Positions 25,667 through 35,138 of a DNA stretch of 64,000 bases are shown here, one piece after another; positions within the stretch are counted from its first letter, which is position 1; every line of letters starts with the position of its first letter. A program made the translations under genes and the position numbers. Where the stretch lies: the NCBI GenBank assembly GCA_043778205.1, contig JAYWGO010000090.1, forward strand, positions 1 through 64,000, written 5' to 3'. The notes under the pieces were generated by a model that was not told where the DNA came from, did not search any database, and worked only from the letters and a program-made list of their open reading frames with translations. The DNA is from JAAFIP01 sp043778205 (GTDB lineage: Bacteria; Pseudomonadota; Gammaproteobacteria; Burkholderiales; Burkholderiaceae_C).

Positions 25667-27364
25667 ATGAAAAACACCATATTGCAGTTACCTCAGCGCG
25701 CATTCACTGGCCTGCTGGCCGCGCTGATTGTTACATTGCTTGGCGCTTGCGGCGACAAGGCCACGACAACCCAGGTGGTCAGCCCTGCGCAAACTAGCGC
25801 TGCAGTCAGCGGTGATGTTTTTCAGGTGCTGGCCACCAGCGACCTGCGCGATGCCCAGCCGCTGGAGCAGATGGTAGAAAAAGCCACCGGCATCAAGCTG
25901 CGGTTTCGCTACGGCGGCACCATGGAAAGCACCGAAGCCGTGCAAAACGGCAAAGCCGAGGCCGATGCAGCCTGGTTTGCCAATGCCAAATATTTGCTGT
26001 CCGACCCGCAGGGCCAAGCGAGGGTCAAGCTGCAAGAAAAAATCATGCTCTCGCCGATTGTGGTGGGCGTAAGCGAAAGCCAGGCCGTACAACTGGGCTG
26101 GGACAAACCAGAAGTAGCCGCCAAAATTACCTGGAAAACCATTGCCCAAGCGGCCAAAGACGGGCAGTTGAAATACGCTTTGTCTAACCCTGCCACCTCA
26201 AACCAAGGCTTTATGGCGCTGATGGGTGTAGCGGCCGCTGCCTCGCAAAAAGCCGAGGCACTGACAGCGCAAGATGTAGACCGTGCGGCGATCAGTGGTT
26301 TTATCAAAGGCTACAAGCTGCCGGGTGACAACAGCACCTACCTGAGCGAAAAATTTATTGAGCAACAGGGCCCGCGCTTAAACGCGTTCATTAACTACGA
26401 AAGCTGGCTGCTGTCGCTTAACCAGTCGGGCAAGCTGAAAGAAAAACTGCGCTTGATTTACCCGCTGGAAGGCGTGGCCACGGCCGACTACCCACTGATG
26501 CTGCTAAGTGACAGCAAGCGTGATGCGTACACCAAAATAGTGGCTTACCTCAAGGGTGACGAGGCACAAACTTGGCTTAGCAAAACCACCCTGCGCCGCG
26601 CTGTGAACCCTGATGTAGCCAAAGCGCAGGCGGCACTTTTCCCGGCCAACAGCATGCTCATTGAGCTGCCTTTCTCGCCCGACCGCGCGCTGGCCGATGG
26701 TTTGATTGACGCTTACTTGAACGAGTTTAGGCAGCCTATTGCGTCGACCTTCGTGCTGGACGTGAGCGGCAGCATGAACGGAGGTAACCGCCGCCAGCAG
26801 CTGGTACAGGCGCTGCAGTACATTGCGGGCGACGATGCATCACTGACAGGCCGCATTGCCCGCCTGACCAGCCGCGAAAAAATTTGGATGCTGCCGTTTT
26901 CTGAAGTGCCCTACCCGTCCACGTATTTTGAAGTTCCAGCGGGCAAGCCTAGCGCCAAAGGGGTGCAAGTGCAAACTGACACCGCGGCCAAGCAAGCCGT
27001 GCTGGACAAAGTGCGTGACTATGCCGAAGGTTTGAACATGAATGGCGGCACCGCCCTGTACGACGCGGTGTTGCAAGCGCTGCAAAATATGAGCGCCGAG
27101 CGCAAAAAGAACCCCGCCTACCAGTATTCGGTGGTGGCCTTTACCGACGGAGAGAACAACAAGGGCCGCGGCCTGGCCGAGTTTAAAACCGCCTATGCTG
27201 CACTGCCTGAGGATGTCAAAGCTGTGCCGGTGTTTATGGTGCTGTTTGGCGAAGCCAACGAAAAAGACCTGAAAGACCTGGTGGCCACCACGGGCGGGCG
27301 TATTTTTGATGCCCGCAAGGCTTCGCTGTACAGCGTGTTCAAAGACATTCGGGCTTTTCAATAA
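25667..27364 (+). CDS. Lipoprotein with solute-binding-like and VWA domains
   Basis: A 565-residue predicted lipoprotein with lipobox LLGAC (Cys28). Residues about 45-345 resemble a type-2 solute-binding protein (FRYGGTMESTEAVQNGKAEADAAW, YALSNPATSNQGFMALMG). Residues about 360-560 form a von Willebrand A domain with an intact MIDAS: DVSGS at 365-369, a Thr in MNGGTALYDA and FTDGEN. The domain pair occurs in annotated bacterial proteins with no settled role. It overlaps the next gene by one base. Together with its neighbours it looks like a periplasmic ligand-binding and metal-dependent protein-interaction assembly on the inner or outer membrane. Confidence 0.85.
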   Translation: MKNTILQLPQRAFTGLLAALIVTLLGACGDKATTTQVVSPAQTSAAVSGDVFQVLATSDLRDAQPLEQMVEKATGIKLRFRYGGTMESTEAVQNGKAEADAAWFANAKYLLSDPQGQARVKLQEKIMLSPIVVGVSESQAVQLGWDKPEVAAKITWKTIAQAAKDGQLKYALSNPATSNQGFMALMGVAAAASQKAEALTAQDVDRAAISGFIKGYKLPGDNSTYLSEKFIEQQGPRLNAFINYESWLLSLNQSGKLKEKLRLIYPLEGVATADYPLMLLSDSKRDAYTKIVAYLKGDEAQTWLSKTTLRRAVNPDVAKAQAALFPANSMLIELPFSPDRALADGLIDAYLNEFRQPIASTFVLDVSGSMNGGNRRQQLVQALQYIAGDDASLTGRIARLTSREKIWMLPFSEVPYPSTYFEVPAGKPSAKGVQVQTDTAAKQAVLDKVRDYAEGLNMNGGTALYDAVLQALQNMSAERKKNPAYQYSVVAFTDGENNKGRGLAEFKTAYAALPEDVKAVPVFMVLFGEANEKDLKDLVATTGGRIFDARKASLYSVFKDIRAFQ

Positions 27365-28035
27365 TGTGGCAAACCGTAGCGCGTTTTGTGCAGTCACCGG
27401 CCAATTGGTGCGGGCTGGGTCTAGGTACGGTAGCGCTGGCTTTGTCGGGCAGTGGGCTGGCGGTGTTGGGCGGTGCGCTGGGGGCGGGTGGTTTGGCGGC
27501 ACTGGGCTATGGCGCAGGTTTTGGTGTGGGTGGCCTGTGGCTGGGTTTTCCCAAGCTGGCGGCGCGGCAAGACTGGGAGGCGCTAGAGTTTGAAGACGGC
27601 GGCGATGCGCGCACCAGCATGCTCAATGCGCTGTCTTCTGTGCAACAGCTGGTCAACTACAACCCAGAGAACCGTTTGCCTGCTTCATTACAGGCCAAGG
27701 TGCTAGACCTGTGCAAACAGCTGAGCACCCTGCTAGACCAGTGGGAACGCAGCAAAGGCAAACTGTCGCTGGAAGAGAGCTTCCACGCCCGCCACATTGC
27801 GTTAAGCTACTTGCCCGATGCGCTTAAAACCTACCTCTCCATTCCCAAAGAGTTTGCCACCACCAAGGTACTAAGCAATGGCAAAACTGCGCAAGATACT
27901 TTCAAACTCACCCTGGACGACCTGAGCCAAAAGGCCCAGCAACTGACCGACGATTTGGCCAGCCAAGATGCGGAAGCCTTCCTAAACCATTCACAGTTTC
28001 TGCACGAAAAGTTCAGCGCGCCGAAGGTGTATTAA
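27364..28035 (+). CDS. XpaC-like membrane protein, function unknown
   Basis: A 223-residue protein. The first about 65 residues are Gly/Ala/Leu-rich and form two predicted membrane helices. The remainder is a helical cytoplasmic domain. The pattern YLPDALKTYLSIP..., then TLDDLSQKAQQLTDDLASQDAEAF, resembles the C-terminal part of XpaC (5-bromo-4-chloroindolyl phosphate hydrolysis family), whose genes often sit with toxic-anion-resistance (TelA/YaaN) genes. The resemblance is by eye and needs a profile search. Its start overlaps the stop of the VWA gene (TAATG), so the proteins are probably made together. Confidence 0.6.
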   Translation: MWQTVARFVQSPANWCGLGLGTVALALSGSGLAVLGGALGAGGLAALGYGAGFGVGGLWLGFPKLAARQDWEALEFEDGGDARTSMLNALSSVQQLVNYNPENRLPASLQAKVLDLCKQLSTLLDQWERSKGKLSLEESFHARHIALSYLPDALKTYLSIPKEFATTKVLSNGKTAQDTFKLTLDDLSQKAQQLTDDLASQDAEAFLNHSQFLHEKFSAPKVY

Positions 28036-28072
28036 GTGCACCTGGTTATTTAAAGCGTAAAAATGCAGGCAT

Positions 28073-28101
28073 AAAAAAAGGCACCGCTGTGCCTTTTTTT
28101 T
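28073..28101. terminator. Bidirectional rho-independent terminator
   Basis: AAAAAAAGGCAC-CGCT-GTGCCTTTTTTTT is a hairpin with A- and T-tracts on both sides. It lies between the converging XpaC-like gene (plus) and chpA (minus) and should end both transcripts. Confidence 0.9.
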
Positions 28102-28104
28102 ATT

Positions 28105-31100
28105 TTACGCCGGCATGTCTGCCGATGTGTAGCGCCGAATTAAGCTGAGCAGCTCTTCTTCAGAATACGGTTTGCCCAAATAATGGTCTACCCCCAGTGC
28201 CATGGCGTGCTCGCGGTGCTTCTCAGCAATGCGTGAAGTGATGGTAATCACGGGCAGCTTGGCCAAGCGAGGGTCGGCTTTCATGTTGCGCACCAGGTCA
28301 AAGCCGTCCATGCGCGGCATTTCGATATCGGACAGCACCACATTGGGCAACTCTTCAGCCAAACGTTCTAGTGCCAGCAAACCATCGGCGGCGAGTGCCA
28401 CACGGTAGCCTTCGCGTTGCAGCAAACGCTGGGTAACGCGGCGCACTGTAATGGAATCGTCTACCACCAAGATCAACGGGATTTGCGCTGCGCTGACGGC
28501 CTTAGGAACAGCGGGCACCAAAGGCACTACCGGCGCTGCATCGCCCGACAGGTCGCGGGCTTCTACATCGGTAACCAAGCCGGCCAGCACATGCGGTTCT
28601 GCACTGTCGGCACTCATGTTGCGGGCTTGCAGGCCATACACCGTGGCCAGCGCCACAGGGTTGTAGATCAACGCTACCGCGCCTGAAGCCAGCACTGACA
28701 TACCGGCCAAACCAGGCAAACGGGACAACTGAGGCCCTAAGTTCTTGACCACAACTTCTTGGTTGCCCAGCACTTCGTCTACGTGGGCGACAATGCGTTG
28801 GGCGGCGCTACGGAAGACCAATACCGGAATGGTTTTGCCCTGCAACGCGTCACTAGAGCGTGTGTGCTGCAGCAAAGCACCCGACCAAAAGAAAGGCAAC
28901 GCCTCGCCAGCCACATCAAACGTGCCTGTGTTGTAGGCGGCTTGCAGCTCTTTGGGGGTAGCGCGGCGCACGGCTTCTACCAAGTTGGCAGGGACACCGA
29001 TCGACAGGTTGCCAATGCGCAGCATCACCACCTGGGTTACAGCGGTGGTAAGCGGCAGCACCAGTTTAAAGCTGGTGCCTTGGCCTGCAGCCGTGCTGGT
29101 TTCAATGCGCCCACCCAAGGACACCACTTCTGAGCGCACCACGTCCATGCCCACACCGCGGCCTGAGAGCTCGGTAATCTGAGTGGCAGTGGTAAAGCCT
29201 GCCGTAAAGATCAAGTTGGCGGCTTCGTTGTCGTCCATTTGCTGGGCATTGCCCAGCAGGCCTTGCGCGGTGGCGCGTTCACGAATGCGGGCCAAGTTCA
29301 AACCAGCGCCATCGTCACGGAACTCTACTGAAATGTCGTTACCTTCTTGGTGCAAGCTGATGGTGATTTGGCCACTGCCGTCTTTGCCTGCGGCGGTGCG
29401 GGTTTCTGCCGTCTCAATACCGTGGGCCACACAGTTACGCAGCAGGTGCTCAAACGCGGGGGTCATGCGGTCAAGTACACCACGGTCCATCTCTATGGAG
29501 CCGCCAATGATGTCCAACTTGACCTGTTTGCCTGCGTCTTTGCCCGCCTGGCGCACCACGCGGTACAGGCGCTCTGAGATACCTTCAAACTCGACCATGC
29601 GCGTGCGCAGCAGGTCACGCTGCAGCTCGCGGGTTTGGCGGGCCTGGGCCACCAGGTCGTCTTCAGTGGCTTCCACGGTGCGCTGAATACTGCGCTGCAC
29701 GGTGGCCACGTCGTTAACCGATTCGGCCATCATGCGGGTGAGCTCTTGCACGCGGGTAAAGCGGTCAAACTCTAGCGGGTCAAACTCTGCACTGGTCTCT
29801 TTGGCCAGCGCCATGCGCGACTGCATTTGCGATTCAGACTGCACTTCGATGTCGCGCAGTTGCATGCGCAGCTTGTCCAAGTTACCGGTTAGCTCACCCA
29901 AAGAGCCGCGCAGTTGGCCCAGCTCTGCCTCTAAACGCGAACGGGTAATCATGACCTCGCCGGCTTGGTTGACCAAGCGGTCTAGCAGCTGTGAACGCAC
30001 ACGCACCGTTTGGTTGCTGCTGGCGCGCAGCACCGGGGCTGCCAAATTGCTGGTTGCACGCAGCGGTGCCATGGTGCTGAGCGCAGGCATGGGCATGCTA
30101 CTGGCCGCAGCCAGGGGAAGCGTTAAGTTTGCTAAAACCACGGGCTCTGCTGGCGCGCTGGCTACAGCAGCAGCGGTAGCCGCAGGTATTTGCACCACTG
30201 ACTCTTGCGGGTGGCGCAAGCGGTCTAAGTTGGCTTGCATGGCATCCAGCAGGCCAGCCAAGGGTTCAATTTGGGCCGTTTGCGCGTCTTCTTGCGGCAC
30301 GTTTTCTACCGACGATTCCATGCGGTGGGCAAGCTCACCCAAGCGCATGGCACCGGCTAATCGGGCGCTGCCTTTGAGGGTATGCAAACCGCGCAGCACT
30401 TCAGAGCGCGCACCAGTGTTGCTGGGGCGCGCAGTCCACTGGCGCAAAGCGCCAGACATCTGCGGAAACAGCTCCAACGCTTCTTCTTCAAAGATGGGGA
30501 ACAGGTCTGGGTCAATCGCATCGGCTACGTCAATTTCGTCTTCAGCCTCTTGCTCGGTCAGGCTGCGCGGCACTACGCTGAGCACCGAGGCTGTGTTCAG
30601 GCCTGCTGCCAAGCCTAAGGGCTTAAGGCCCACAGCGGCAAAAATAGGCGTGGTGGCAGGCGTAGGCGCAGGTGCAGGTGCAAACGCAGGTGCTGGTGCG
30701 GCTACGGGCTCAGAGGGCATGTCGATCAGCACCGCGCTGTCGTCGTAGGGCACCGCTGCTGCGAGCATGGCTTCTAGCTCTGCATCCGCAGCGTTAAACG
30801 CCCCACTACCGACTGCAGTAGCCGCCGTAATGCCTACCGCTGCCGTGATCACGGTGACGCTGGAGATAGCATCTAGTGCTGCAAATGCAGACGCAGTGGG
30901 CGCTGCAATGGTTACGGTGAGCGGTTCAAGCGCTGCAGGGGCAGATGGCAGGTCAAGGTCAAAGCCAATGTCCGCTACATTATCAATAGCTGTCTGTGCA
31001 GCATTTCCTTGGGCCAAAGGCTCAAAAGGCTTAAAACTATCCAACCCACCAAAACCGGAAGTGGCCGATGCAGCGCCCAATGGGTGGTACTCGGTGGCCA

Positions 31101-34100
31101 ACTCGGGCGCGCGCAGTGCTTTACCCAAACTCTCTTGCACTGATGCCAGTGGGTCGCGCAACAGGCCAGCAGCAAACTGGTGTAGCAGGCGGCGAATTTC
31201 CTCGGCAGCAGCTACAAAATCACCCGCATGGATGTGGGCAGAATAGCTTGCGTCATCAGAAATGGTCTGTATGTGCTGCAGGGCGTTTTCCATACTGCGC
31301 GCTAAACCTGACAGCGCAGAAAAACCTACAGTACCTGAGCTGCCTGCCAGTGAATGGGCAAACACCACGGCATCGTTCGGTATCGCAAGCCCCGGCTCCA
31401 AGGCCCATTCGCTCAAGCTGGTAACCAGGCGGCGGGACCATTCGTCCGCTTCGTTCAAGTACACGTTGTACAGCGGCAGGCTGATACGCAGAGGGCCAAT
31501 GGCTTTGTACTGGTCTTCTGTAGACAAAGGTGCGTAGTCAGATGCGCTAGAAGCAACTGGCAAAGCTTCAACAGCCACTGTAGACTTTGGCACGGCGGGT
31601 GCGGCGGTGACTGCTGTATAGGCCACAGCCCCGGCCAAACCTACCTTGGTAATCACACCGGTGTCTGCAAGGCCGCCAAAATCACCCAGATCAAAGCCCA
31701 AGTCTGAGACAGGCTCTGGCACACTGATCTCTCGCATCAGTTGCATAGGCTGGGTCGCTTGCGGTGTGAAGTCCACCACTTCTGTAGCTGTATTCGCAGG
31801 TGTTGCCAACGTAGTTGCGCCAAAGCCTGGCGCTGCAGGAGTGTCAGCTGCCATCAAAGCATCTTGTGCAAGCATGGCGCGTTCAAAAGCGGCAAACTCG
31901 TCGGCACTGACCAAGTCTTCAGTTGGTTCTGCTGCAGGCTCTGCAAAAGCTTGGGCAGAAAAATCAACCCTGCCGTCTTCGATCTCAATTGCGCTGTAAG
32001 TTGCGTTGTCTAGGGGCGCATCGGCAGCTGCCAGAGTAGCCAGTGCCGGGGTGTCTTCTTGGGCGGCGCCCAAGTCAAAATCAAACATCAAATCGTCGTC
32101 AACCGTGGCAGACGGTACATCCAAACTGGACAAACCATCACCCACAGTCAGCGTTGAGCCTTCAGCAGCTTGTTGTAGAGCGGGCACTGCGACTAACTCT
32201 GGCTCTGCAGGCAACGCCTCGGTAGGCAAACTGGCAAATTCGACAGCCTTGGCTTGCGCTGGCTCCAAGGCCTGGGCAGCCGGTTGCGGCATGGGACTGC
32301 TGGCATCCAGCTCAGCCACAGCCAGGTCGAATGCAAAGTCGAGATCATCGACCGCATCGGGATCAGCAGCTTGCGCCGCTGGCTGTTCTGGCTCAGCAAC
32401 AGTGGCTGCGGCCGCGAGCAAGGGCTCGGCAGTGACGGGGGCATCGCCACTGGCAAAGAACTCCGACATATCAAAGTCAAAGTCTGGCGCTGCTGCCTCT
32501 GCAGCGGGTACTGGTGCAGGCGCTGCTGCAGCGGGTACTGGTGCAGGCGCTGCTGCAGCGGGCACTGGTGCAGGCGCTGCTGCAATAGCGGGCAACACTG
32601 CGGCGGCCATTGCTGCTACTGCTACAGTGGCAGCAGTAGCATCTATCGCTGCTTCAGGCACTGCTAGAGGCGCAACCTGGTGTGGCGCTACAGGTTCGCC
32701 CAATTGCAGCGCCAAAAACTTGCCTTCCACGCGCAGTGCATCGGCACTGGCGCGAAACGGTACAGCAGACCAAGACTGCGCTTGGTTCAGTGCGATAGCT
32801 TCCACCCACTGGCCCATGCCAGCAAGCGCTTGAGAAGCTGTGGTGCGCAAACTTTCTTCGGCAGGTTTTTGGTCTGCCAGCCAAGAGTTGAGCATTTGCT
32901 CCAGCGACCAGCCTGCATCGCCAAAGGTGTTTAGCCCGACCATGCGCGAGCTACCTTTGAGGGTGTGGAAAGCGCGGCGCAACGTGGTCATTTCTTCCAG
33001 GTTGCCAGGCTCTACCGCAAGCACAGCCAGTGCAGCTTGGCCGTTGCCAATGACTTCACGGGCTTCTTCTAGGAAAATATCGCGCAACTCGGCATCGTCG
33101 CCGAAAGTGTCTTCGGCCACCACAACCGGTGCGGGCAGCGGCGCAGTAGAAGGTGCAGGGGCCACTGAAGCAAGGTCAGCAGCCACTCCAACCCCTGCTG
33201 AAGATATGGCTACTGCTGCAGTGGTTATGGCTGTGGCCCGCGCTGCATTTGCAGCTTCGGCAGTCGCTAGGTCAGACATCGGGATAGGCGCATTCACGCG
33301 GCCCATCAGGGGTTTGAGTTCACCGGTTGCGTCGTCAAACACGAAGAGTTTCTTGGCCAGCACTGGCTGGTAACTCAGCATGTCGATCAAGAACCCAAGC
33401 GCGCCCAGGTTGTTGCCTAACTTATCGAAGGTACCCGCTGCGCGTGCGCGCACGTCGTCCACCTCGGTCACCATGATTTGCTCTACGCTGTCGCGCATGC
33501 GCAGCACTGCTTGGGAGGCATGGTCCAAGCCCAGCACCGACAGTACGCCGCGCATTTGCGCAAGGCGTGAGGGCACATTGGCAATCACCGTCTTGTCTTG
33601 TGGATCGCGGAAAAACTGGTCCATCGACTTTTCTAGCTCTGCCAGTGAGTTTTTCAACTCGCCCACCACGCTGCCCATGGTTTGGCGGTCGCTTACCCTG
33701 CGGTACAGCTCTTCCATCCATGGCTCTAAGGCTTGGTTAGTGGCGCCTTGGCGGGCGTTTTCTACCCGCTGTGCCAAGTGGTTAATTCTGTCTGTTAAAG
33801 CGGCATCGCTAGGGTCAAAGTCTTCAAACCCGGCCTCAAGGTACAAAATGGACGTGGCGACTTCCATGCCCAAGGCAGGAGCAGGGGCTTGGCCGCTGTG
33901 CGCTGAAGCTTCGGCTACACCCATCAAGGCCTGAGACAAAGCTTGGCCTGTGGGCAGCAGCTTGGTAATGGAGTCAACGATCAAACTGAAGTGGTCTTGC
34001 ACCGTTTTCAGCTTGCCCATATCGCCTGCAGCCAAGCCAGACCACGACTCTTTGGCCGATGAAATACGCTTGCGTGCTTGCACCAACAGCACTGGGTCAA

Positions 34101-35064
34101 ACTGCCCAAACATCGATTTGGTGTAGTCCACAGGAGGGTACGCGCCCAGCGCGTAAGCCATGCGCACTTCGCCCAGCAGCGCTGCCAAGCCTTGCGGCTG
34201 TGCCTGTGCACAAAAGAACAGCAGGTCTTGCGCCAAACGGTCTGAAACGCCCATGTCGCCTTTGACATGGCCAGCCAGTTGCATCAGTATGCGCGATACC
34301 GTGCGCTTTACATACACATCGCCTACCAAGCTTGAAGTGCCAATGGCATTGAAAAAACCTGCGGCAATGCGCCAAAAAATCGTAAATTGCCGGTCTGCTG
34401 CTGCGCCCTGTGGCACGGCTATGGCTGCGCTGAGCTGGGCCAATTCAGCCGCTGCAGAAGCATCAAACGACTTGATCACCATCAACGCTGACTTATCGAA
34501 CAAGCCGCGTGTGTCGCTGTTCAATGGCGCTGGACGTGCATCGGTAGAAGCTACATCAATCCAACGCCAAGGGTAAGGCCACAAATCGGCAGGGTGCACA
34601 CGCGTGGCAGCTGCCACTTCTTGCACTTCAGCATACTGAAAAAACAGGGCTACCGGGGTTTGGCCTTTGCCTGCCAATACAGTTTCCAGGTAACCTGTCA
34701 GCGCAAAACTTGCACGTTCAATTTTCAGAGCTGCTGCTTCGGTGCACAGCTCGGGCCGCGCTACGAAACGTTGCACCGCGTTTTCCATGCCGCGCAACAA
34801 GGCAGCGGGGCCTGCAAAACCTACCATGTCCAGAGCGCCCACAGCCTGGTGCAGCTGCTGGCGTGAGATGCGCAGTTGGCCTGAGTCAACAGCGGCCAAA
34901 TCGGAGCCGCGTGCCAGCTCTGCATCACGCACATAGCGGCGCAAGGCCTTGGTGGCCGAGTCCAACGACTTGCGCAGCTCATCCAGTACCCAAGCCAAAG
35001 GGCCTAGGTCGTTGGCATTCACATTCGTTGCGGTCGCAGCATTAGCGGTGTCGAGATTTTGCAT
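28105..35064 (-). CDS. chpA: ChpA-type hybrid histidine kinase of the type IV pilus chemosensory system
   Basis: A CheA-like kinase of about 2,319 residues, started at ATG 35064 (MQNLDTAN), with an alternative ATG six codons upstream. Order: a degenerate N-terminal Hpt-like region, then three clear Hpt domains (FHTLKGSSRMVG, AHSLAGSSGTVG, LHTLKGSARLAG). These are separated by long Ala/Pro/acidic linkers. The CheA dimerisation and ATPase core follows (LLRNCVAHGIE as N-box, DDGAGL, GRGVGMDVV), then a CheW-like domain and a C-terminal receiver (VVLSDIEMPRMDGFD). It should phosphorylate PilG and PilH. One linker has a 27-bp tandem triplication (32504-32584). Repeat A copy 6 lies in frame at about residues 1350-1365 (QGNAAQTAIDN). 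Last gene of the pilGHIJ-chpA operon. Confidence 0.95.
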   Translation of the reverse strand: MQNLDTANAATATNVNANDLGPLAWVLDELRKSLDSATKALRRYVRDAELARGSDLAAVDSGQLRISRQQLHQAVGALDMVGFAGPAALLRGMENAVQRFVARPELCTEAAALKIERASFALTGYLETVLAGKGQTPVALFFQYAEVQEVAAATRVHPADLWPYPWRWIDVASTDARPAPLNSDTRGLFDKSALMVIKSFDASAAAELAQLSAAIAVPQGAAADRQFTIFWRIAAGFFNAIGTSSLVGDVYVKRTVSRILMQLAGHVKGDMGVSDRLAQDLLFFCAQAQPQGLAALLGEVRMAYALGAYPPVDYTKSMFGQFDPVLLVQARKRISSAKESWSGLAAGDMGKLKTVQDHFSLIVDSITKLLPTGQALSQALMGVAEASAHSGQAPAPALGMEVATSILYLEAGFEDFDPSDAALTDRINHLAQRVENARQGATNQALEPWMEELYRRVSDRQTMGSVVGELKNSLAELEKSMDQFFRDPQDKTVIANVPSRLAQMRGVLSVLGLDHASQAVLRMRDSVEQIMVTEVDDVRARAAGTFDKLGNNLGALGFLIDMLSYQPVLAKKLFVFDDATGELKPLMGRVNAPIPMSDLATAEAANAARATAITTAAVAISSAGVGVAADLASVAPAPSTAPLPAPVVVAEDTFGDDAELRDIFLEEAREVIGNGQAALAVLAVEPGNLEEMTTLRRAFHTLKGSSRMVGLNTFGDAGWSLEQMLNSWLADQKPAEESLRTTASQALAGMGQWVEAIALNQAQSWSAVPFRASADALRVEGKFLALQLGEPVAPHQVAPLAVPEAAIDATAATVAVAAMAAAVLPAIAAAPAPVPAAAAPAPVPAAAAPAPVPAAEAAAPDFDFDMSEFFASGDAPVTAEPLLAAAATVAEPEQPAAQAADPDAVDDLDFAFDLAVAELDASSPMPQPAAQALEPAQAKAVEFASLPTEALPAEPELVAVPALQQAAEGSTLTVGDGLSSLDVPSATVDDDLMFDFDLGAAQEDTPALATLAAADAPLDNATYSAIEIEDGRVDFSAQAFAEPAAEPTEDLVSADEFAAFERAMLAQDALMAADTPAAPGFGATTLATPANTATEVVDFTPQATQPMQLMREISVPEPVSDLGFDLGDFGGLADTGVITKVGLAGAVAYTAVTAAPAVPKSTVAVEALPVASSASDYAPLSTEDQYKAIGPLRISLPLYNVYLNEADEWSRRLVTSLSEWALEPGLAIPNDAVVFAHSLAGSSGTVGFSALSGLARSMENALQHIQTISDDASYSAHIHAGDFVAAAEEIRRLLHQFAAGLLRDPLASVQESLGKALRAPELATEYHPLGAASATSGFGGLDSFKPFEPLAQGNAAQTAIDNVADIGFDLDLPSAPAALEPLTVTIAAPTASAFAALDAISSVTVITAAVGITAATAVGSGAFNAADAELEAMLAAAVPYDDSAVLIDMPSEPVAAPAPAFAPAPAPTPATTPIFAAVGLKPLGLAAGLNTASVLSVVPRSLTEQEAEDEIDVADAIDPDLFPIFEEEALELFPQMSGALRQWTARPSNTGARSEVLRGLHTLKGSARLAGAMRLGELAHRMESSVENVPQEDAQTAQIEPLAGLLDAMQANLDRLRHPQESVVQIPAATAAAVASAPAEPVVLANLTLPLAAASSMPMPALSTMAPLRATSNLAAPVLRASSNQTVRVRSQLLDRLVNQAGEVMITRSRLEAELGQLRGSLGELTGNLDKLRMQLRDIEVQSESQMQSRMALAKETSAEFDPLEFDRFTRVQELTRMMAESVNDVATVQRSIQRTVEATEDDLVAQARQTRELQRDLLRTRMVEFEGISERLYRVVRQAGKDAGKQVKLDIIGGSIEMDRGVLDRMTPAFEHLLRNCVAHGIETAETRTAAGKDGSGQITISLHQEGNDISVEFRDDGAGLNLARIRERATAQGLLGNAQQMDDNEAANLIFTAGFTTATQITELSGRGVGMDVVRSEVVSLGGRIETSTAAGQGTSFKLVLPLTTAVTQVVMLRIGNLSIGVPANLVEAVRRATPKELQAAYNTGTFDVAGEALPFFWSGALLQHTRSSDALQGKTIPVLVFRSAAQRIVAHVDEVLGNQEVVVKNLGPQLSRLPGLAGMSVLASGAVALIYNPVALATVYGLQARNMSADSAEPHVLAGLVTDVEARDLSGDAAPVVPLVPAVPKAVSAAQIPLILVVDDSITVRRVTQRLLQREGYRVALAADGLLALERLAEELPNVVLSDIEMPRMDGFDLVRNMKADPRLAKLPVITITSRIAEKHREHAMALGVDHYLGKPYSEEELLSLIRRYTSADMPA
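30978..31041 (-). repeat. Repeat A copy 6, inside chpA
   Basis: On the plus strand: TATCAATAGCTGTCTGTGCA, then GCATTTCCTTGGGCC and a shoulder ending CTTAAAACTATCC. It is embedded in frame in a linker of the kinase and encodes QGNAAQTAIDNV, the same phase as the insertion in dinB. Confidence 0.9.
32504..32584 (-). repeat. 27-bp tandem repeat x3 in chpA linker
   Basis: Three direct units (32504-32530, 32531-32557, 32558-32584) begin GCGGGTACTGGTGCAGGCGC; the third has one substitution. They encode Ala/Pro/Val-rich nonapeptides (PVPAAAAPA) in an interdomain linker and are prone to length variation. Confidence 0.9.
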
Positions 35065-35138
35065 GGAATACAGCACCCTCATCCTCGTGTTGAAAACTTG
35101 GTCAGCATGCTATTTGCTGGGTACAAGCGGATTTACCA

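Noticed and set aside
29702..30748. 348-residue open frame antisense to chpA
   Set aside because: It is in the shadow of a well-supported kinase gene, has no domain and reflects Ala/Ser/Pro codon bias. The same applies to the 275-residue frame at 32006-32833.
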